Below, in pieces: positions 58,928-64,000 of a stretch of DNA of 64,000 nucleotides (position 1 is its first letter; every line of letters starts with the position of its first letter). This DNA comes from Agromyces sp. SYSU T00194. Lineage in GTDB: Bacteria > Actinomycetota > Actinomycetes > Actinomycetales > Microbacteriaceae. A program made the position numbers and the translations under genes. The notes below the pieces were generated by a model that had not been told where the DNA came from, searched no databases, and saw only the letters and a program-made list of their open reading frames with translations. The stretch is taken from the NCBI RefSeq assembly GCF_040496035.1, contig NZ_JBEPJZ010000002.1, positions 248,001 through 312,000 of the forward strand. Reading direction: 5' to 3'.

Positions 58928-60432
58928 TCGGTGTCGTCCTCGTCCCAGATGCCGGACTCGCGCTCGCGCTCCAGCTCGGCGCGGGCCTCGGCCTTGGCAT
59001 CCATGCGGTCGTGGTAGTCGCTGCGGCGCTCGGCACGCGTCGCGCGCCGGTTGTCGTCGAGGCGCGTGTCGGCGCCGCGCGGCGCCACCATCACCTCGGC
59101 GGCCGACGTCAGCGTGGGCTCCCAGTCGAAGACGACGCCCGCACCGGCACCGATCACGACGGTCGAGCCGGCGACCGCGCCGGCGCGGACGAGCTCGTCC
59201 TCGACGCCCAGTCGCGCGAGGCGATCGGCGAGGTAGCCCACGGCCTCGTCGTTGGCGAAGTCGGTCTGGGCGACCCATCGCTCGGGCTTCGCCCCGAGCA
59301 CGCGGTACAGCGTGCCGTAGGTGCCGCCCTCGGGCTTCACGGTGAACTCGACCCGGTCGACCGCCCTCGGTCGCAGCACGATGCGCTCCGGCTCGGGTTC
59401 GGCGGCGGCCGCCTCGCGGGCGGCGGCGACGAGCTCGGCCAGGGCGTAGCCCAGCACCCGCAGCCCCTCGTGGCTCACCGTCGAGATCTCGAACACCCGG
59501 AACCCGCGGGCCTCGAGCTCGGGGCGCACGAACTCGGCGAGCTCCTTCGCCTCGGGCACGTCGACCTTGTTCAGCGCGACGAGCTGGGGGCGCTCGAGCA
59601 GGGGCGTCTGGCCCTCCGGCACGGGGTACGCGCCGAGCTCGCCGAGGATCACGTCGAGGTCGCTGACGGGGTCGCGTCCGGGCTCGAGCGTGGCGCAGTC
59701 GAGCACGTGCAGCAGCGCCGAGCAGCGCTCGACGTGGCGGAGGAACTCGAGCCCCAGGCCGCGCCCCTCGCTGGCACCCTCGATGAGACCGGGGACGTCG
59801 GCGACGGTGAAGCGCGTCTCGCCCGCCTGCACGACGCCGAGGTTCGGATGCAGCGTGGTGAACGGGTAGTCGGCGATCTTCGGCCGCGCCGCCGACATCG
59901 CGGCGATGAGGCTCGACTTGCCCGCGGACGGGTACCCGACGAACGCCACGTCGGCGATCGTCTTGAGTTCGAGGACGACATCGCCCTCGAAACCGGGGGT
60001 GCCGAGCAGCGCGAAGCCCGGGGCCTTGCGCTTGACCGACGCCAGCGCGGCGTTGCCGAGGCCGCCGAGGCCGCCGGAGGCCGCGACGAAGCGCATGCCC
60101 GGGGCATCCAGGTCGGCCAGCTCGCCGCCGTGCTCGTCCTTCACGACCGTGCCGACCGGCACCGGCAGCTCGAGCGGCTCGCCGGTGGCGCCGGAGCGGT
60201 TGTCACCCATGCCGGGCGAGCCGTTCTCGGAGGAGCGGTGCGGACGGTGGTGGTACCCCAGCAGCGTCGTCACCTGCGGATCGGCGACGAGCACGATGTC
60301 GCCGCCGTTGCCGCCGTTGCCGCCGTCGGGGCCGGCGAGCGGCTTGAACTTCTCGCGGCGCACCGAGACGCAGCCGTTGCCGCCGTGACCGGCGCGCAGG
60401 TGCAGCGTCACCTCGTCGACGAAGCTCACCAT
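58924..60432 (-). CDS. obgE: GTPase ObgE/CgtA
   Basis: A 502-residue Obg GTPase: N-terminal glycine-rich Obg fold (about residues 1-158, [28 protein letters not shown]), G domain with [37 protein letters not shown] and NKVD, and a C-terminal OCT domain (about 335-415). It acts in 50S assembly and stringent response. The last about 80 residues are a charged, low-complexity extension typical of actinobacteria. ATG 60432 has GGGAGGAG 6 nt upstream. A UUCG-capped hairpin separates it from rpmA. Confidence 0.96.
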   Translation of the reverse strand: MVSFVDEVTLHLRAGHGGNGCVSVRREKFKPLAGPDGGNGGNGGDIVLVADPQVTTLLGYHHRPHRSSENGSPGMGDNRSGATGEPLELPVPVGTVVKDEHGGELADLDAPGMRFVAASGGLGGLGNAALASVKRKAPGFALLGTPGFEGDVVLELKTIADVAFVGYPSAGKSSLIAAMSAARPKIADYPFTTLHPNLGVVQAGETRFTVADVPGLIEGASEGRGLGLEFLRHVERCSALLHVLDCATLEPGRDPVSDLDVILGELGAYPVPEGQTPLLERPQLVALNKVDVPEAKELAEFVRPELEARGFRVFEISTVSHEGLRVLGYALAELVAAAREAAAAEPEPERIVLRPRAVDRVEFTVKPEGGTYGTLYRVLGAKPERWVAQTDFANDEAVGYLADRLARLGVEDELVRAGAVAGSTVVIGAGAGVVFDWEPTLTSAAEVMVAPRGADTRLDDNRRATRAERRSDYHDRMDAKAEARAELERERESGIWDEDDTE

Positions 60433-60459
60433 GGGCTGCTCCTCCCCCGTCTGGAAATG

Positions 60460-60489
60460 CGTGAGGGCGAGCCGAAGCCCGCCCTCACG
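60460..60489 (-). terminator. Hairpin with UUCG tetraloop between rpmA and obgE (attenuator-like)
   Basis: CGTGAGGGCG (60460-60469, plus-strand letters) pairs exactly with 60480-60489. On the minus strand the interior GGC-TTCG-GCT extends the stem and closes it with a very stable C(UUCG)G loop. It is within the operon, 13 bp after rpmA, so it probably trims read-through into obgE or marks an RNA processing site rather than ending all transcription. Confidence 0.65.
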
Positions 60490-60502
60490 ATGATCTGTCC
60501 GA

Positions 60503-60760
60503 CTACTCGGCGGCCGCCACGACGTTGACGACCTTGCGGCCGCCCTTCGTGCCGAACTCCACCGCGCCCGCCTGGAGGGCGAACAGCGTGTCGTCCCCGC
60601 CGCGGCCGACGCCGGCGCCGGGGTGGAAGTGCGTGCCGCGCTGGCGGACGAGGATCTCGCCCGCGCCGACGACCTCGCCACCGAACCGCTTCACGCCGAG
60701 GCGCTGCGCGTTCGAGTCACGACCGTTGCGAGTCGAACTCGCACCCTTCTTGTGTGCCAT
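60503..60760 (-). CDS. rpmA: 50S ribosomal protein L27
   Basis: An 85-residue L27: [48 protein letters not shown], then [18 protein letters not shown]. No N-terminal extension of the Firmicutes type that must be cleaved off. It follows rplU by 17 bp in the universal rplU-rpmA-obg order. Confidence 0.98.
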   Translation of the reverse strand: MAHKKGASSTRNGRDSNAQRLGVKRFGGEVVGAGEILVRQRGTHFHPGAGVGRGGDDTLFALQAGAVEFGTKGGRKVVNVVAAAE

Positions 60761-60777
60761 CGCTGTCTCCTCTGGCT

Positions 60778-61086
60778 CTACTTGATGCCGGTGACCTTGA
60801 CGCGCGTGAGCTCCTGACGGTGGCCCTGGCGCTTCTTGTACCCGGTCTTGTTCTTGAACTTCTGGATGACGATCTTCGGGCCACGGAGGTCGCCGAGGAC
60901 CTCGGCCGTGACCTTCACCTTCGCGAGCTTCTCGGCGTCGGAGGTGATCGTCTTGCCGTCGACCAGGAGGACGGCGGGCAGCTCGACGTTGCCGTTCTCG
61001 TCTGCCGTCACGCGGTCCATCGTCACGATGGTGCCGACCTCGACCTTCTCCTGCCGGCCGCCGGCGCGCACTACTGCGTAAACCAC
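60778..61086 (-). CDS. rplU: 50S ribosomal protein L21
   Basis: A 102-residue L21: [61 protein letters not shown]. The GTG at 61086 gives the usual length. A TTG four codons earlier is possible but adds MVRV-type residues absent from the family. The SD (GGAG) is 13 nt from the GTG, rather far. A leader of about 140 nt with a hairpin precedes it. Confidence 0.96.
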   Translation of the reverse strand: MVYAVVRAGGRQEKVEVGTIVTMDRVTADENGNVELPAVLLVDGKTITSDAEKLAKVKVTAEVLGDLRGPKIVIQKFKNKTGYKKRQGHRQELTRVKVTGIK

Positions 61087-61261
61087 TACTCGTACCAATC
61101 TCCAGGGAGCCTCATCGGCTCCATCGTGTTGTTGAGGATGTCACTGCGCGGACGACCCCAGCGGGAAGGAGGGCCATTGCTGCCAGAAAACCATGGGCGG
61201 GCCCGGGATAAGCCGAGACGCACCAACAGACGATTCTACGGGACCGGAGGGCGCCGGTCAA
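61087..61261 (-). promoter_or_regulatory. rplU promoter and structured 5' leader
   Basis: On the minus strand TTGACC (61261-61256), a 17-bp spacer and TAGAAT (61238-61233) form one of the best promoters in the window. The leader of about 140 nt contains a 6-bp hairpin at 61106-61122 (GGAGCC/GGCTCC) just upstream of the SD, and a possible 17-codon ORF (61194 down to 61141) rich in Trp and Phe. It may autoregulate the r-protein operon. Confidence 0.55.
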
Positions 61262-61298
61262 ACGGCGGCCGTCGGCGCGTCGCCGTAGACTCGACGCC

Positions 61299-61574
61299 AT
61301 GGCCGTGCTGATCGATCGCCCGATGTGGCCGGCGCACGGCACCGTGTGGTCCCACCTCGTCAGCGACCGCTCGCTCGATGAACTCCACCGCTTCGCCCGC
61401 GCCGCCGGGATCCCCGAGCGGGCGTTCGACCGCGACCACTACGACGTGCCCGCCGAGCGCTACGACCAGCTCGTCGACGCGGGCGCGGAACCCGTGTCGA
61501 ATCGCGAGCTGGTCGTGCGCCTGCGCGCGAGCGGGCTCCGGATCACCGCCCGCGAGCGGCGCTCCGGCGCCTGA
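61299..61574 (+). CDS. DUF4031 domain protein
   Basis: A 91-residue protein matching DUF4031: AVLIDRPMWPAHGTVWSHLVSDRSLDELHRFARAAGIPERAFDRDHYDVPAERYDQLVDAGAEPVSNRELVVRL. It is probably cytoplasmic and its function is unknown. ATG 61299 follows TAGACT (61286-61291) by 7 nt with no SD: leaderless. Divergent from rplU and convergent to the RNase E gene, with a 9-bp gap. Confidence 0.85.
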   Translation: MAVLIDRPMWPAHGTVWSHLVSDRSLDELHRFARAAGIPERAFDRDHYDVPAERYDQLVDAGAEPVSNRELVVRLRASGLRITARERRSGA

Positions 61575-61583
61575 GCGCGCCGC

Positions 61584-63947
<2,364 letters not shown>

Positions 63948-63965
63948 CGCTGGTGCACTCCTATG

Positions 63966-63994
63966 CCGGACGGGTGACCGCGTCACCCCTCCGG
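63966..63994 (-). promoter_or_regulatory. Long inverted repeat in the rne 5' region
   Basis: CCGGA-c-GGGTGAC (63966-63978) and GTCACCC-c-TCCGG (63982-63994) pair over 12 bp with one mismatch and a CGC loop, 19 bp before the start codon and next to the SD. It could be an operator or an RNA structure for RNase E autoregulation. The promoter lies beyond the window. Confidence 0.5.
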
Positions 63995-64000
63995 TACTCT

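Overview
The window is a high-GC, densely coding chromosome segment from an actinomycete. It carries rbpA, pafB-pafC, tatA-tatC-helicase, a maltosyl/glycogen synthase-type glgA divergent from glgC, a type B L31 gene, and the actinobacterial order rplU-rpmA-obg-proB-proA-nadD-rsfS. Many genes have a TANNNT box 6-8 nt upstream of the start codon and no Shine-Dalgarno sequence, as expected for leaderless actinobacterial mRNAs. The closest fit by gene content and style is the family Microbacteriaceae (Agromyces/Leifsonia-like); that placement is inference. There is no phage, transposase, CRISPR array or plasmid function. Nearly everything reads as core genome.

Layout. 1-8.6 kb: envelope and lipid genes (truncated DUF1254 protein, patatin, PlsC-like acyltransferase, HdeD and GAP-family membrane proteins, SDR, NfeD plus SPFH pair, GDPD) and rbpA. 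8.6-18.4 kb, minus strand: trmI and a HAD phosphatase, an FKBP lipoprotein, pafB-pafC, then tatA-tatC-helY-lnt. Where other actinomycetes carry the Pup-proteasome genes, between trmI and pafB, only the FKBP gene is present. 18.5-21.7 kb: PAC2 protein, uppP, an M20 peptidase. 21.8-28 kb: tRNA-Leu(GAG), a 25-bp inverted repeat, and an SOS-boxed mutagenesis cassette imuA-imuB-dnaE2. 28-42 kb: MFS exporters, DUF3097, an MbfA-like iron exporter, an Lrp regulator, a DEAD-type helicase, SGNH hydrolase, D-Ala-D-Ala carboxypeptidase, SpoU methylase, sirtuin, glycosyltransferase, alpha/beta hydrolase and a DEDDh exonuclease. 42-53.6 kb: rpmE2, an orphan ABC ATPase, glgA/glgC, serB, fabG, DUF3099, SURF1, an ABC-F protein, an AlkZ-like protein, a NagZ-like lipoprotein and a second Lrp regulator. 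53.6-64 kb, almost all minus strand: a membrane protein, tRNA-Ala(GGC), rsfS, nadD, proA, proB, obg, rpmA, rplU and RNase E/G.

How the genes work together. Transcription units are short and tightly packed, with 1-4 nt stop/start overlaps (ATGA, GTGA, TGATG) in most operons. The recurring themes are translation (two r-protein units, Obg, RsfS, RNase E, tRNA genes, SpoU and TrmI methylases), envelope biogenesis (UppP, Lnt, Tat, carboxypeptidase, NagZ-like) and DNA damage (PafBC, ImuA/ImuB/DnaE2, AlkZ-like, exonuclease). I found no unmistakable new system. The most informative unexplained signals are regulatory: leaderless promoters, four of them built partly from the upstream gene's stop codon; a leaderless mini-ORF overlapping the sirtuin start; stem-loops at the predicted 5' ends of several mRNAs; and palindromic candidate operators. 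No gene-free stretch exceeds about 300 bases.
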